The position numbers were made by a program, and so were the translations under genes. Under the pieces are notes generated by a model. The model saw only the letters and a program-made list of their open reading frames with translations, was not told the origin of the DNA and ran no database searches. From contig NZ_JACBZF010000001.1 in NCBI RefSeq assembly GCF_013408095.1, positions 124,001 through 188,000 of the forward strand: DNA of 64,000 bases. The letters are read 5' to 3'. The stretch comes from Novosphingobium marinum. Its GTDB lineage: Bacteria > Pseudomonadota > Alphaproteobacteria > Sphingomonadales > Sphingomonadaceae. Below are positions 10,018 through 18,733 of this stretch, piece by piece (positions within the stretch are counted from its first letter, which is position 1; every line of letters starts with the position of its first letter).

Positions 10018-10695
10018 CTAGAGCGTTGCCTCGATCGAGCGCGCGGCCGCGAGAGGATTCTCGGCACGGCTGATGGGACGCCCGATGACAAGGACGCTTG
10101 CACCGGCGTCGCGGGCTTCGCGCGGGGTGACGGTGCGTTTCTGGTCGCCGGCCTTGCCCTTGGCGGGGCGGAGACCCGGAACGACGAAGAAACCGTCCTT
10201 CCACTGCTTGTGGATCGCGCCGACCTCGTGACCCGAGCAGACGATTCCGTCGAGGCCGGAGGCTTTCGAGAGTTCGGCAAGGCGCATCGCCTGTTCGTAG
10301 GGGCTGTGATCGATTCCAACGCCCGAAAGGTCCTTGTCGTCGAAACTGGTGAGCACCGTGACCCCGACGACCTTCGTGTTTTCGCCCGCCGCGGCCTTGG
10401 CGTCCTCCATCATCGCCCGACCGCCCGACGCGTGGACCGTCACGATTGCTGGTTCGAGGACGTGGATCGATTGCATCGCGGCCGCGACCGTGTTCGGGAT
10501 GTCGTGCAGCTTCAGGTCGAGGAAGATCGGAAGGCCGATCTTCGCCATCTCGTGCACCCCGTGATGGCCGTGTGCGCAGAAGAATTCGAGCCCGAGCTTC
10601 AGGCCTCCGATGTGCCCGGAAACCTTCTGTACCAGGTCGATGGCAGTCTCGAGGCGCGGAACGTCGACGGCGAGAAAAACGGGGTTGTGGGTCAT
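10018..10695 (-). CDS. pyrF: Orotidine 5'-phosphate decarboxylase
   Basis: PyrF makes UMP from OMP, the last step of de novo pyrimidine synthesis. The 225-residue protein starts NPVFLAVDVPRLETA and has the catalytic DLKLHDIPNTV (Asp-Lys-Asp). VTVLTSFDDKDL, PGLRPAKG and the phosphate-binding VIGRPISRAENP follow. ATG 10695 comes one base after the stop of the LapA-like gene, so it is likely translated by coupling. A longer frame exists upstream but lies within that gene. Confidence 0.95.
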   Translation of the reverse strand: MTHNPVFLAVDVPRLETAIDLVQKVSGHIGGLKLGLEFFCAHGHHGVHEMAKIGLPIFLDLKLHDIPNTVAAAMQSIHVLEPAIVTVHASGGRAMMEDAKAAAGENTKVVGVTVLTSFDDKDLSGVGIDHSPYEQAMRLAELSKASGLDGIVCSGHEVGAIHKQWKDGFFVVPGLRPAKGKAGDQKRTVTPREARDAGASVLVIGRPISRAENPLAAARSIEATL

Positions 10696-10696
10696 G

Positions 10697-11023
10697 TCAG
10701 ATACCTTGCTCCCGTTCCTCGGTGGCAACATCCTCGGTTGTGGCCATCGGAGCCGCCGATGGTGTCGATGCGGCCCGGACGCTGTTTTCGAGCGAATGCA
10801 CCCGTCGTTGCATGCGCCACATCGAGGCGCGATGGAGCAGCCACAGGGGCACGAAACCAAGCAGGAAGAACACCAGCGCGATCACGCCCACCGGCCATTC
10901 GAAATGCAGGTAACCGTCCTCGAGCGGCCAGATGTTTACCGGCGCCTTGACCCAGTTCATGGCGATGAATGCGACGAGGATGGCGGTTATTGCGATCCAC
11001 AGGACAGTGCGAACGATTTGCAC
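10697..11023 (-). CDS. LapA-like (DUF1049) membrane protein
   Basis: A 108-residue protein with two predicted membrane helices, about residues 3-22 and 42-64. The spacing and the AFIAMNWVKAPVNIWPLE segment between them fit the LapA/DUF1049 family, in which E. coli LapA helps in lipopolysaccharide assembly control. A cytoplasmic tail contains a basic MWRMQRRVHSLENSV helix and an acidic end. The start is GTG 11023 with a strong GAGGAGG seven bases upstream. It sits just ahead of pyrF, an arrangement that recurs in proteobacteria. Role here is inferred from family only. Confidence 0.8.
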   Translation of the reverse strand: MQIVRTVLWIAITAILVAFIAMNWVKAPVNIWPLEDGYLHFEWPVGVIALVFFLLGFVPLWLLHRASMWRMQRRVHSLENSVRAASTPSAAPMATTEDVATEEREQGI

Positions 11024-11118
11024 GGGTTTGCCTCCTCTTCTTTCCCCTGACGGGGATGCTAGGCGCGAATTCCGGTCAAGGAAAGGCCACTGCGGGCAAG
11101 CTTCGCGCCCGCTGCCCG

Positions 11119-12435
11119 TCAGGCCTTGCCGAACACGCGATCGAAGATGCGGTCGACCGACTTGAAGTGGTAATCGAGGTCGAAGCGTTCCTCGATCTCC
11201 TTGTCGGACAGCGCCGCCGAAACTTCCGGGTCGGACTTGAGCAGTTCGAGCAGCGACAGGGTGCCGTCAGATTCCCAAACCTTCATCGCATTGCGCTGCA
11301 CGAGCCGGTAGGCGTCCTCGCGACTCACGCCGGCTTGCGTTAGCGCAAGGAGGACGCGCTGCGAATGGACGAGCCCGCCCATCCGGTCGAGGTTCTTCTG
11401 CATGCGTTCGGGATAGACCAGCAGCTTGTCGACCACACCCGTCAGGCGAGCGAGCGAGAAGTCGAGCGTGATCGTCGCGTCGGGCCCGATGAACCGCTCG
11501 ACCGACGAGTGCGAGATGTCGCGCTCGTGCCAGAGCGCCACGTTCTCGAGCGCGGGCAGGGCGTAGGCGCGGATCATGCGCGCCTGCCCGGTCAGGTTCT
11601 CGGTCAGGACCGGGTTGCGCTTGTGCGGCATCGCGCTCGATCCCTTCTGGCCGGGCGAGAAATACTCCTCGGCCTCGAGGACTTCGGTGCGCTGCAGGTG
11701 TCGGACCTCGACAGCCAGCCGCTCGATCGAGCTCGCGATGACCGCCAGCGTGGCGAAGTACATCGCGTGACGGTCGCGCGGGATCACCTGCGTCGAAACC
11801 GGCTCGGGCGTCAGGCCCAGCTTTTCGGCGACGTATTCCTCGACCGAGGGGTCGATGTTCGCGAATGTGCCGACGGCCCCCGAGACCGCGCAGGTCGCGA
11901 TCTCGGCACGGGCGGAGACGAGGCGCTCGCGGCAACGGGCGAATTCCGCATAGGCCTGCGCCATCTTGAGGCCGAAGGTCGTCGGCTCGGCGTGGATGCC
12001 GTGGCTGCGACCGATGGTGGGGGTGTACTTGTGTTCCATCGCCCGGCGCTCGATGGCGGCGAGCAGCGCGTCGAGATCGTCGAGCAGGATGTCGGTCGCG
12101 CGGGCGAGCTGGACCGCCAGCGTCGTGTCGAGAACGTCCGAGCTGGTCATGCCCTGGTGCATGAACCGCGCCTCGTCGCCGACTTGCTCGGCGACCCAGG
12201 TCAGAAAGGCGATGACATCGTGCTTGGTCACAGCCTCGATCGCGTCGATGGCGGCGACGTCGATCACGGGTTCGGTCTTCCACCAGTCCCACAGCGCCTT
12301 CGCCGCGCTTTCCGGCACGACACCCAGCTGGCCCAGTCGTTCGGTCGCGTGGGCCTCGATCTCGAACCAGATGCGATAGCGCGCTTCCGGTTCCCAGATC
12401 GCGGTCATCGCGGGGCGGGCGTAGCGGGGGACCAT
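11119..12435 (-). CDS. purB: Adenylosuccinate lyase
   Basis: PurB acts twice in purine synthesis, releasing fumarate from SAICAR and from adenylosuccinate. The 438-residue protein has MTSSDVLDTTLAVQ, the catalytic-His region TIGRSHGIHAEPTTFG, and the fumarase/aspartase superfamily signature KGSSAMPHKRNP with its flexible catalytic loop serine. RYARPAMTAIWEPEARY at the N-terminus is typical. ATG 12435 gives a full-length protein. It stands alone on the minus strand between the ParA gene and the LapA-pyrF pair; a small GC hairpin at 11092-11112 could end transcription but lacks a T-run. Confidence 0.96.
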   Translation of the reverse strand: MVPRYARPAMTAIWEPEARYRIWFEIEAHATERLGQLGVVPESAAKALWDWWKTEPVIDVAAIDAIEAVTKHDVIAFLTWVAEQVGDEARFMHQGMTSSDVLDTTLAVQLARATDILLDDLDALLAAIERRAMEHKYTPTIGRSHGIHAEPTTFGLKMAQAYAEFARCRERLVSARAEIATCAVSGAVGTFANIDPSVEEYVAEKLGLTPEPVSTQVIPRDRHAMYFATLAVIASSIERLAVEVRHLQRTEVLEAEEYFSPGQKGSSAMPHKRNPVLTENLTGQARMIRAYALPALENVALWHERDISHSSVERFIGPDATITLDFSLARLTGVVDKLLVYPERMQKNLDRMGGLVHSQRVLLALTQAGVSREDAYRLVQRNAMKVWESDGTLSLLELLKSDPEVSAALSDKEIEERFDLDYHFKSVDRIFDRVFGKA

Positions 12436-12519
12436 GTCTCGACTCCGTCAGTTGCAGGATGCGGAGCCGCTAGGGGGCGGGGCGTGTCATGGCAAGGGCG
12501 CCGAAGCCGGAGGCAGCCC

Positions 12520-13260
12520 TCAGCCGCGCTCGCGGGCGCGCAGCTTGCGGTCGATATCGGCCCACAGGTTGCCGATTGCGCGACCGCCGGGCGAACTGCG
12601 CGCATAGGCGACGACCGGTGCGCGCTCGACGGCCATACGCTCGACGGCGCTTGCCTGGGGGATGACCGGCCAGTCGGGATGACTTTCCAGCAAGTCGCGG
12701 TGCAGGCTCTTGCGCCGGTCGACCATCGACAGGACGGGCATCAGCCTGATCTTCTTCTTCGCCTTTTCGGCAAGATGCTCTTCCACGATCTCGAGCGTGC
12801 GGACCGCGAGCGGCGTCGGTTCGACGGGCGCGACGATGTATTTCACCGCCCGGATGATCTGCTCGGAAATCTCGCCGAGCCCGGGCGGGCAATCGAGGAC
12901 GATGCGGTCATAGTCGGCGCCGAGATCCTTGAGTAGCTTGCGAAGCAGTTTCGGCTTCTCCGCTTCCGCAAGGTCCCGGTCGAGATGTCGCAGCGAGAGA
13001 TCGGCTGAAAGAACGTCGAGCCCTTTCCATTTCGTTTTCTGGACAAGCTTGCCGGGCTTCACGTCTTGCGAAAACAGCAGCGACGCGTCCTTCTTGTGCG
13101 GATCGACGCCGAGCAGGTAGCCCGCGCCGCCCTGCGCATCGAGATCCCACAGGAGCGTCCGATGGCCGGAATAGACAGCAGCGCAGTAAGCGAGGTTGAC
13201 CGCCAGCGTGGTCTTACCGACGCCGCCCTTCATGCTGTATACCGCGATGTATTCCGCCAT
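12520..13260 (-). CDS. Orphan ParA/MinD-family ATPase
   Basis: A 246-residue deviant Walker-A ATPase. KGGVGKTT lies at residues 11-18 with the signature lysine, the Walker A' Asp is in LLWDLDAQGGAGY, and Walker B is RIVLDCPPGLGE. These ATPases dimerise and position DNA or protein cargo. No parB, no minC/E and no parS-like site is nearby, and purB and an NRDE gene flank it, so it is not a normal chromosome-partition locus. It could act on a protein cluster or on cell-pole cargo; the target is unknown. ATG 13260. Confidence 0.85.
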   Translation of the reverse strand: MAEYIAVYSMKGGVGKTTLAVNLAYCAAVYSGHRTLLWDLDAQGGAGYLLGVDPHKKDASLLFSQDVKPGKLVQKTKWKGLDVLSADLSLRHLDRDLAEAEKPKLLRKLLKDLGADYDRIVLDCPPGLGEISEQIIRAVKYIVAPVEPTPLAVRTLEIVEEHLAEKAKKKIRLMPVLSMVDRRKSLHRDLLESHPDWPVIPQASAVERMAVERAPVVAYARSSPGGRAIGNLWADIDRKLRARERG

Positions 13261-13338
13261 TCGCCATGCCTCCCCGAAATTGCAGGGGGCGTGTTTGTTA
13301 CAGTTTGATGTCGTTATGCAAGCGAACGGGGCCGATTG

Positions 13339-14079
13339 TCATAGTTGCCACGAAAACGACAGGACTGTCTCTCCCGAAACGGTCGCCGTGGCATCGAAGC
13401 GCCGTTCGCGTATCGTGCCTTTGCCCCGGCTGTCGACGGTCACGACCGTGCTGCACCGCGTGCCGTATTCCGGCGAGCGGATGAACGGCGGCGTGTCGCG
13501 CGGTTCCGGCACGTCGGATGGCTTGTCCGCCGGAAGGCCGACTTCGGGGAGAGCCTCGCTCGCAAGCGCCTCCATGAGCGGCGCGGTGTCGTTGTCCGGA
13601 GACTGCAGCCAGCCGAGCAGCCGCGCCTTAAGGAAAAGCGCCTTGGGCCAGGGTTCGTCGAACGGGCCGTTGGAAAGGCCGTAGATGCCGGGAGCGAGGT
13701 GCGCGCGGACTGCTTCGGGCCGATTGCTGACATAATCGGCACGGTCGGTATCGACGACAAAAAGATTGAACGGATTGTAGGCATCCAGATCGGCAGGTTC
13801 CCGCGCAAGCAACGTGTCGGTGACGAGCGCGCCGCGCGAAACCTTGTCATGCTTGGGCAGCCCGAAGCCGCGCAGGTTCGTGACAAGTGCGAAACGCCCT
13901 TGTCCGGTAACGCCGAGCCATGTTCCGCCCGAGCGCAGATCGCGACCCGCGATGATTCCGCTATCGTCCGGCCAGCGCTCGATGGCTGCGGCGGGTCGGT
14001 CGTGAAACTCGTCGCGGTTGCCGATCGCGACGAGGTGCCAGTCGGGATGCGCGCGCCAGGCGATCGCCGCCACGCACAT
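13339..14079 (-). CDS. NRDE (TANGO2-like) family protein
   Basis: A 246-residue cytoplasmic protein of the NRDE/TANGO2 family. It starts with MCVAAIAW, where Cys2 is the likely N-terminal residue shared by this Ntn-hydrolase-like family, and the diagnostic NRDEFHDRP follows near residue 21. GGTWLGVTGQGRFALVTN and LSNGPFDEPWPK match the rest of the family. Biochemical role is not settled; TANGO2 proteins have been linked to heme or lipid handling. The ATG overlaps the radC stop by one base (TGATG), so it is coupled to radC. Confidence 0.85.
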   Translation of the reverse strand: MCVAAIAWRAHPDWHLVAIGNRDEFHDRPAAAIERWPDDSGIIAGRDLRSGGTWLGVTGQGRFALVTNLRGFGLPKHDKVSRGALVTDTLLAREPADLDAYNPFNLFVVDTDRADYVSNRPEAVRAHLAPGIYGLSNGPFDEPWPKALFLKARLLGWLQSPDNDTAPLMEALASEALPEVGLPADKPSDVPEPRDTPPFIRSPEYGTRCSTVVTVDSRGKGTIRERRFDATATVSGETVLSFSWQL

Positions 14080-14798
14080 CAGATCAGCCCCTTTGCCCGC
14101 AGGCTGACATGCCCTTCGCGCCCGACGATGACGTGATCGTGCACCGTGATACCGAGCAGCCTGCCGGCTTCGGCGATGCGGTTGGTGATCTGGATGTCGG
14201 CCCGGCTCGGTTCGGGCGAACCGGACGGGTGGTTGTGCACCAGGATCAGCGCGCTCGCGCCAAGGTCGAGCGCCTTCCTGACGACTTCCCGGGGGTGAAT
14301 CGCCGCCTCGTCGATCGACCCGTCCCCGACGTGATGGTCGAGCATCAGCCTGTTTTTCACATCGAGATAGAGCACGCGCACGCGTTCGACCGTCAGGTGC
14401 GCCATGTCGATGGTCAGGTAATCGATCAGCGCCTGCCAGCTGCCGAGCACGGGCTTTTCCTGCACCTCGGACCGCGCCATCCGCCGGGCCGCCAGAGCGA
14501 CGATCTTCAGCGCGGCGGCGCTCGTCTCTCCCATTCCCGGCAGCTTGGCGAGCGCGCCCGGGTCTGCGTTCAGGACCCCCGCAAGCGAACCGAACCGCTG
14601 GAGAAGCATGCGGGCGAGAGGTTTGACGTCCCTGCGCGGGATCGCGGTCATCAGGAGGTATTCGACAACCTCGTGGTCGCCCAGCGCTTCGCTTCCCCCT
14701 GCGAGGAGCCGCTTGCGCAGCCGCGCGCGGTGGCCCGATGCATCGTGCCCCGCCCTTGCGGCTTCGTCGCCGGCGAAAAGGCCGTGTTCATCTGCCAT
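14079..14798 (-). CDS. radC: RadC-family JAB/MPN domain protein
   Basis: A 239-residue RadC protein. The N-terminal half has a helix-hairpin-helix region (LPGMGETSAAALKIVALA). The C-terminal half is a JAB metallopeptidase-like domain with the zinc-ligand motif HNHPSGSPEPSRAD and an upstream Glu. Despite the historical name, a DNA-repair role is not established. ATG 14798. It is first in a two-gene unit with the NRDE gene and is divergent from the ydbH-like operon, leaving 51 bases for both promoters. Confidence 0.9.
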   Translation of the reverse strand: MADEHGLFAGDEAARAGHDASGHRARLRKRLLAGGSEALGDHEVVEYLLMTAIPRRDVKPLARMLLQRFGSLAGVLNADPGALAKLPGMGETSAAALKIVALAARRMARSEVQEKPVLGSWQALIDYLTIDMAHLTVERVRVLYLDVKNRLMLDHHVGDGSIDEAAIHPREVVRKALDLGASALILVHNHPSGSPEPSRADIQITNRIAEAGRLLGITVHDHVIVGREGHVSLRAKGLI

Positions 14799-14849
14799 GT
14801 TCTCTAGTCAGCATTGCCTTTCCCGGGGCACCGGCGCAAGTGAGGGTGA

Positions 14850-17800
14850 ATGTCGCAGGCCGATGACGAATTGCTGGCAGATCAGGAGGATGCCCACGCG
14901 CCTGCCGATACCGCGCGTTCGCGGCGGTTCCGGTGGCGCTACCTTTTCATCGCCTTCGTCGTCCTTCTGTCCGGGGCGGTCGTCTTCGCCTGGTTCTCGC
15001 GCGAGCGCATAGCGAACGACATCATTTCCGGCGAACTCGAAAAGCTGGATGTCCCGGCGCAATACGAGATCGTCTCGATAGGCGCCGGACGGCAAGTCCT
15101 GGAAAATGTCATCTTCGGCGACCCGGACCGTCCAGACCTGACCATCGATCGAGTGGAAGTTGCCGTGTCGGCCGGATTTTCCGGGCCGCGCATCGGTCGC
15201 ATCAGGCTTGTCCGGCCCCGGCTCTACGGATCGATGGCCGACAGCAGGCTGAGCTTCGGCAGCGTCGATCCGCTGATCTACACCGGCAGCGACGAACCTT
15301 TCCGCCTGCCGGACCTCGACATCGCCATAGAGGACGGGCGGGCGCTTCTGGAAACCGAATTCGGGCGCCTCGGCGTCAAGGCGGAAGGGCAGGGCGAACT
15401 TCGCGACGGCTTTGCAGGTATCGTCGCCGTCTTCGCGCCCGATCTGGCCGTCGCCGGATGCGAGGCGGGCCGGGCGACGCTTTACGGCAGGGTGCACGTG
15501 TCGGGCGAAAGGCCGCGCTTCGCAGGTCCGGTGCGCCTTGCGGACATGACCTGTCCCGACGAGGCACTCAGCCTTGCGCAGGTCGCGATCCAGGTCGACA
15601 CGACCTTCGACCGCGCGCTCGACGGAGCGGAGGGCCAGGCCGGGCTCGACGCGACTAAGGCCGGCTACGGCAGCAACCGGTTGGCACGGATCAAAGGAGA
15701 AACACGCTTCACGTATCGCGACGACGCCCTGACCGCGAACTTCGATGTCGAGGCTTCGGGAGTGCGCGCTGCGCAGATCGGCGCCCGCGCACTATCCGCC
15801 GACGGGGTCGTGCGTGCAGCAAGAGATTTCGCGCGTGTCGAAAGCGAGGGCACTGTCACGGGAGAAGGGCTGGCGCTGGGCGATACGATCGACGGGGCGC
15901 TTTCCGGGTTGCAGGAAAGCGTCGGCGAAACGCTTCTCGACCCGTTGCTGTCGCGGATGCGGACAGCATTGCAGCGCGAACAGCCCGACAGCTCGCTTTC
16001 GGGCAGCTATCTCGTTCGCAGGACCGGACAGGTAACCAATGTCGTGGTGCCGCGTGCCACCTTGCGGGGCGGGAGCGGAGAGACGCTGTTCGCGCTGTCA
16101 CGGTTCCAGATGACACAGGGCGGCTCGGGCGTGCCGCGCCTTTCCGGCAATTTCTCGACGGGCGGGCGAGGCTTGCCCGATATCGCCGGGCGCATGGAGC
16201 GGCGCACGGGCAACGGCATCGCCATGCGCATCCGTATGGCCCCGTACGAGAGCGAGGGAGCGAGCCTTTCGATACCGAGCCTGCTGATCGTCCAGTCCGA
16301 CGGTGGCGGGATCGGGTTCGCCGGCCGGCTGACGGCCAGCGGGGCTATCCCCGGCGGAACGGCGCAGGGGCTTTCGCTGCCCGTCGACGGCAACTGGTCC
16401 GGGCGAAGCGGCCTTTCGCTGTGGCGGCGCTGCGTTGACGTGCAGTTCGACCGGCTTGCCCTGGGCGACGTGTCGTTCGGCAGGCGCAGTGTCGAATTGT
16501 GCCCCGCACGGGGTCGGGCAATCGTCCGGTCGGGGCCGGAAGGCCTGAGAATTGCTGCCGGCGCGCCCTCGCTGGAACTGGCGGGAATGCTCGGCGAGAC
16601 GCCGATCCGGATCGCCAGCGGACCGCTCGGCGTTGCCTATCCGGGCCTGGTGTCCGCGCGTTCGCTGAGGGTAGCGATCGGGCCGGAGGGAACGGCGACA
16701 CGCTTCGATATCGAAAACCTGCAGGCCGACCTCGGCAGCTCGATCTCGGGAACGTTCGAGGACGCGGACATTCTCATTGATGCCGTCCCGCTCGACATCC
16801 TGGAGGCACGGGGGGCCTGGACGTACGAAGGCGATGTCCTGCGTATCGCCGACGCGGCCTTCACGTTGAAGGACCGCGAAAGCGATGCGCGTTTCCAGCC
16901 GTTGATCTCGCAGGATGCGACCCTCGTGCTGGCGGACAACGAGATCGCTGCCGATGCTGTCCTGCGCGAGCCGACCTCGATGCGGGAGATCGTCCGGACG
17001 AAAATCTTGCACGATCTCGCGACCGGCCGCGGCAATGCCGACCTCATCGTCGACGGCATTCTTTTCGACGAGGATCTCCAGCCCGACACGATCACGCGCC
17101 TTGCGCTCGGGGTCGTCGCCAACGTCGACGGGGTCGTCACGGGGAGGGGCGGCATTCGCTGGGACGAGGACGGCGTGGAGAGCCTTGGGCGTTTCTCCAC
17201 CCAGTCGCTCGATCTCGCCGCCGCCTTCGGGCCTGTCGAGGGGCTTTCGGGGACGGTGCGCTTCACCGATCTGCTTGGCCTCGTGACCGCACCCGACCAG
17301 GTCCTGCATGTCGCGGCGATCAACCCGGGCATCGAGGTCAACGACGGCATCTTCCGGTTCGAGTTGCAACCGGACTACGTTCTCCAGGTCGTCGAAGGAG
17401 CGTGGCCCTTTCTGGACGGCAAGCTGACGCTCCAGCCGGTCACCATGAAGCTGGGTGTTGCCGAAACGCGCCGCTACACCCTTGTCATAGAAGGGCTGAA
17501 CGCCGCGAAGTTCGTCGATCGGATGGAGCTTGCGAATCTCTCGGCAACCGGCACTTTCGACGGTGTCATGCCGCTGGTTTTCGACGAGGACGGCGGACGG
17601 ATCGACAACGGCCAGCTTCGCTCGCGGCCGCCGGGCGGCAACGTCTCCTACGTCGGCGAGCTGAGCTACGAGGATCTGTCGACGATGGCAAATTTCGCCT
17701 TCGACGCTCTCAAGTCGCTCGACTACCGCGAGATGACCATCGGGATGGACGGATCTCTCGAAGGCGAGATCGTGACGCGCGTGCGTTTCTACGGCGTGTC

Positions 17801-18050
17801 GCAGGGCGAGGGCGCGCGGCGCAACTTCATCACCCGGCGGGTCGCCAACCTGCCGTTGCAGTTCAACGTCAACGTCCGCGCGCCGTTCTTCAACCTGATC
17901 AGCTCGTTCAAGTCGCTTTACGATCCCGCCTACGTCCGCGACCCGCGCGAGCTTGGGTTGCTGGACACCGACGGCAACCGCGTCGCGCCGTCGGAGCGCG
18001 AGCCAACCGATCCCTTCATTCAGCCTCCCGAAAGCGAGGAAATGCCATGA
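14850..18050 (+). CDS. ydbH: YdbH-like AsmA-family intermembrane lipid-transport protein
   Basis: A 1066-residue protein with a cytoplasmic Arg-rich N-terminus (RSRRFRWRY), one membrane helix at about residues 30-50, and a very long periplasmic region of beta-repeat type. E. coli YdbH is one of three AsmA-like bridges (with TamB and YhdP) that move phospholipids to the outer membrane. The C-terminal part has PLVFDEDGGRIDNGQL, GNVSYVGELSYEDLSTMANFAFDALKSL and LPLQFNVNVRAPF, read in pieces as YdbH-like. ATG 14850 follows GAGGG. Its stop overlaps the start of a ynbE-like gene, then a ydbL-like gene, the same order as in E. coli. Confidence 0.85.
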   Translation: MSQADDELLADQEDAHAPADTARSRRFRWRYLFIAFVVLLSGAVVFAWFSRERIANDIISGELEKLDVPAQYEIVSIGAGRQVLENVIFGDPDRPDLTIDRVEVAVSAGFSGPRIGRIRLVRPRLYGSMADSRLSFGSVDPLIYTGSDEPFRLPDLDIAIEDGRALLETEFGRLGVKAEGQGELRDGFAGIVAVFAPDLAVAGCEAGRATLYGRVHVSGERPRFAGPVRLADMTCPDEALSLAQVAIQVDTTFDRALDGAEGQAGLDATKAGYGSNRLARIKGETRFTYRDDALTANFDVEASGVRAAQIGARALSADGVVRAARDFARVESEGTVTGEGLALGDTIDGALSGLQESVGETLLDPLLSRMRTALQREQPDSSLSGSYLVRRTGQVTNVVVPRATLRGGSGETLFALSRFQMTQGGSGVPRLSGNFSTGGRGLPDIAGRMERRTGNGIAMRIRMAPYESEGASLSIPSLLIVQSDGGGIGFAGRLTASGAIPGGTAQGLSLPVDGNWSGRSGLSLWRRCVDVQFDRLALGDVSFGRRSVELCPARGRAIVRSGPEGLRIAAGAPSLELAGMLGETPIRIASGPLGVAYPGLVSARSLRVAIGPEGTATRFDIENLQADLGSSISGTFEDADILIDAVPLDILEARGAWTYEGDVLRIADAAFTLKDRESDARFQPLISQDATLVLADNEIAADAVLREPTSMREIVRTKILHDLATGRGNADLIVDGILFDEDLQPDTITRLALGVVANVDGVVTGRGGIRWDEDGVESLGRFSTQSLDLAAAFGPVEGLSGTVRFTDLLGLVTAPDQVLHVAAINPGIEVNDGIFRFELQPDYVLQVVEGAWPFLDGKLTLQPVTMKLGVAETRRYTLVIEGLNAAKFVDRMELANLSATGTFDGVMPLVFDEDGGRIDNGQLRSRPPGGNVSYVGELSYEDLSTMANFAFDALKSLDYREMTIGMDGSLEGEIVTRVRFYGVSQGEGARRNFITRRVANLPLQFNVNVRAPFFNLISSFKSLYDPAYVRDPRELGLLDTDGNRVAPSEREPTDPFIQPPESEEMP

Positions 18051-18319
18051 TCATGCCGAGATTGACCGGACTTCGTCCGCTTGCCACAAGCGCCTGCATG
18101 ACAGGGAGCAAGCGGAACGATGGCCGGTCGGGCCACGGCGCATGGTGCGCCATGGCGGTGGTGTTGGCAGGAGCGTCGATGCTGGCGGGCTGTATTTCGG
18201 TGAATGCGCCGGACGAGCCCATCGTCATCGAGCTCAACATCAACATCAAGCAGGAAGTGATCTACCGGCTCGCAGCCGATGCCGAGAATACGATCGAGGA
18301 AAACGAGGATATTTTCTGA
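18047..18319 (+). CDS. ynbE: YnbE-like lipoprotein
   Basis: A 90-residue outer-membrane lipoprotein candidate. The lipobox LAGC is near residue 49, after a hydrophobic stretch; the n-region is unusually long, and an internal ATG (residue 18) would give a more normal signal. The mature part ends with INIKQEVIYRL, the conserved segment of the YnbE family. In E. coli YnbE partners YdbH to form a periplasm-spanning bridge. ATG 18047 overlaps the ydbH stop (ATGA), and its TGA overlaps the next start (TGATG). Too small to assign without this context, but operon order makes it convincing. Confidence 0.82.
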   Translation: MIMPRLTGLRPLATSACMTGSKRNDGRSGHGAWCAMAVVLAGASMLAGCISVNAPDEPIVIELNINIKQEVIYRLAADAENTIEENEDIF

Positions 18320-18723
18320 TGACCGTTTCGACCAAGTCCACACTCGCTTTCCGCGCCCTTGCGGCGGTCGGGGCGGCATCGCTCGTCCTTGGCGCTCTTG
18401 CCGCGCCCGCAGCGGCCCGCGACCCTGCCTATGCCGCCGCGAAGTCGAGCGGGCAGGTGGGCGAGAAGATGGACGGCTACATCGGAATAGTAGGCTCCGG
18501 CTCGCCCGAGCTGCGCCGCCTCGTCGACGACATCAACATCAAGCGCAAGGCCGTCTACGCCGAAAAGGCCAAGGCCCAGCACGCCACGGTCGAGGAATAT
18601 GCCTTCACTTCGGGCTGTCTCCTGATCGCCCAGACCTCCCCCGGCGAAAAGTACCAGGCACCCGACGGAAGCTGGAAGACCCGCGGTTCGGGAGCGCCCG
18701 AACGCGATCCGCGCTGCCCTTGA
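18319..18723 (+). CDS. ydbL: YdbL-like (DUF1318) periplasmic protein
   Basis: A 134-residue exported protein with a signal peptide cleaved after APAAA near residue 33. The mature part has VGEKMDGYIGIV, DINIKRKAVYAEKAK and a Cys in FTSGCLLIA, which match the DUF1318/YdbL pattern, where a chaperone-like role for YdbH-YnbE assembly has been proposed. The C-terminal tail is short and hydrophilic with a second Cys. The start ATG lies in TGATG with the ynbE stop, completing a fully coupled three-gene operon. Confidence 0.85.
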   Translation: MTVSTKSTLAFRALAAVGAASLVLGALAAPAAARDPAYAAAKSSGQVGEKMDGYIGIVGSGSPELRRLVDDINIKRKAVYAEKAKAQHATVEEYAFTSGCLLIAQTSPGEKYQAPDGSWKTRGSGAPERDPRCP

Positions 18724-18733
18724 CGGGGCCCGC

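Noticed and set aside
12520..13260. ParA as a plasmid or island marker
   Set aside because: No ParB, replication or transfer genes; the flanks are core metabolism.
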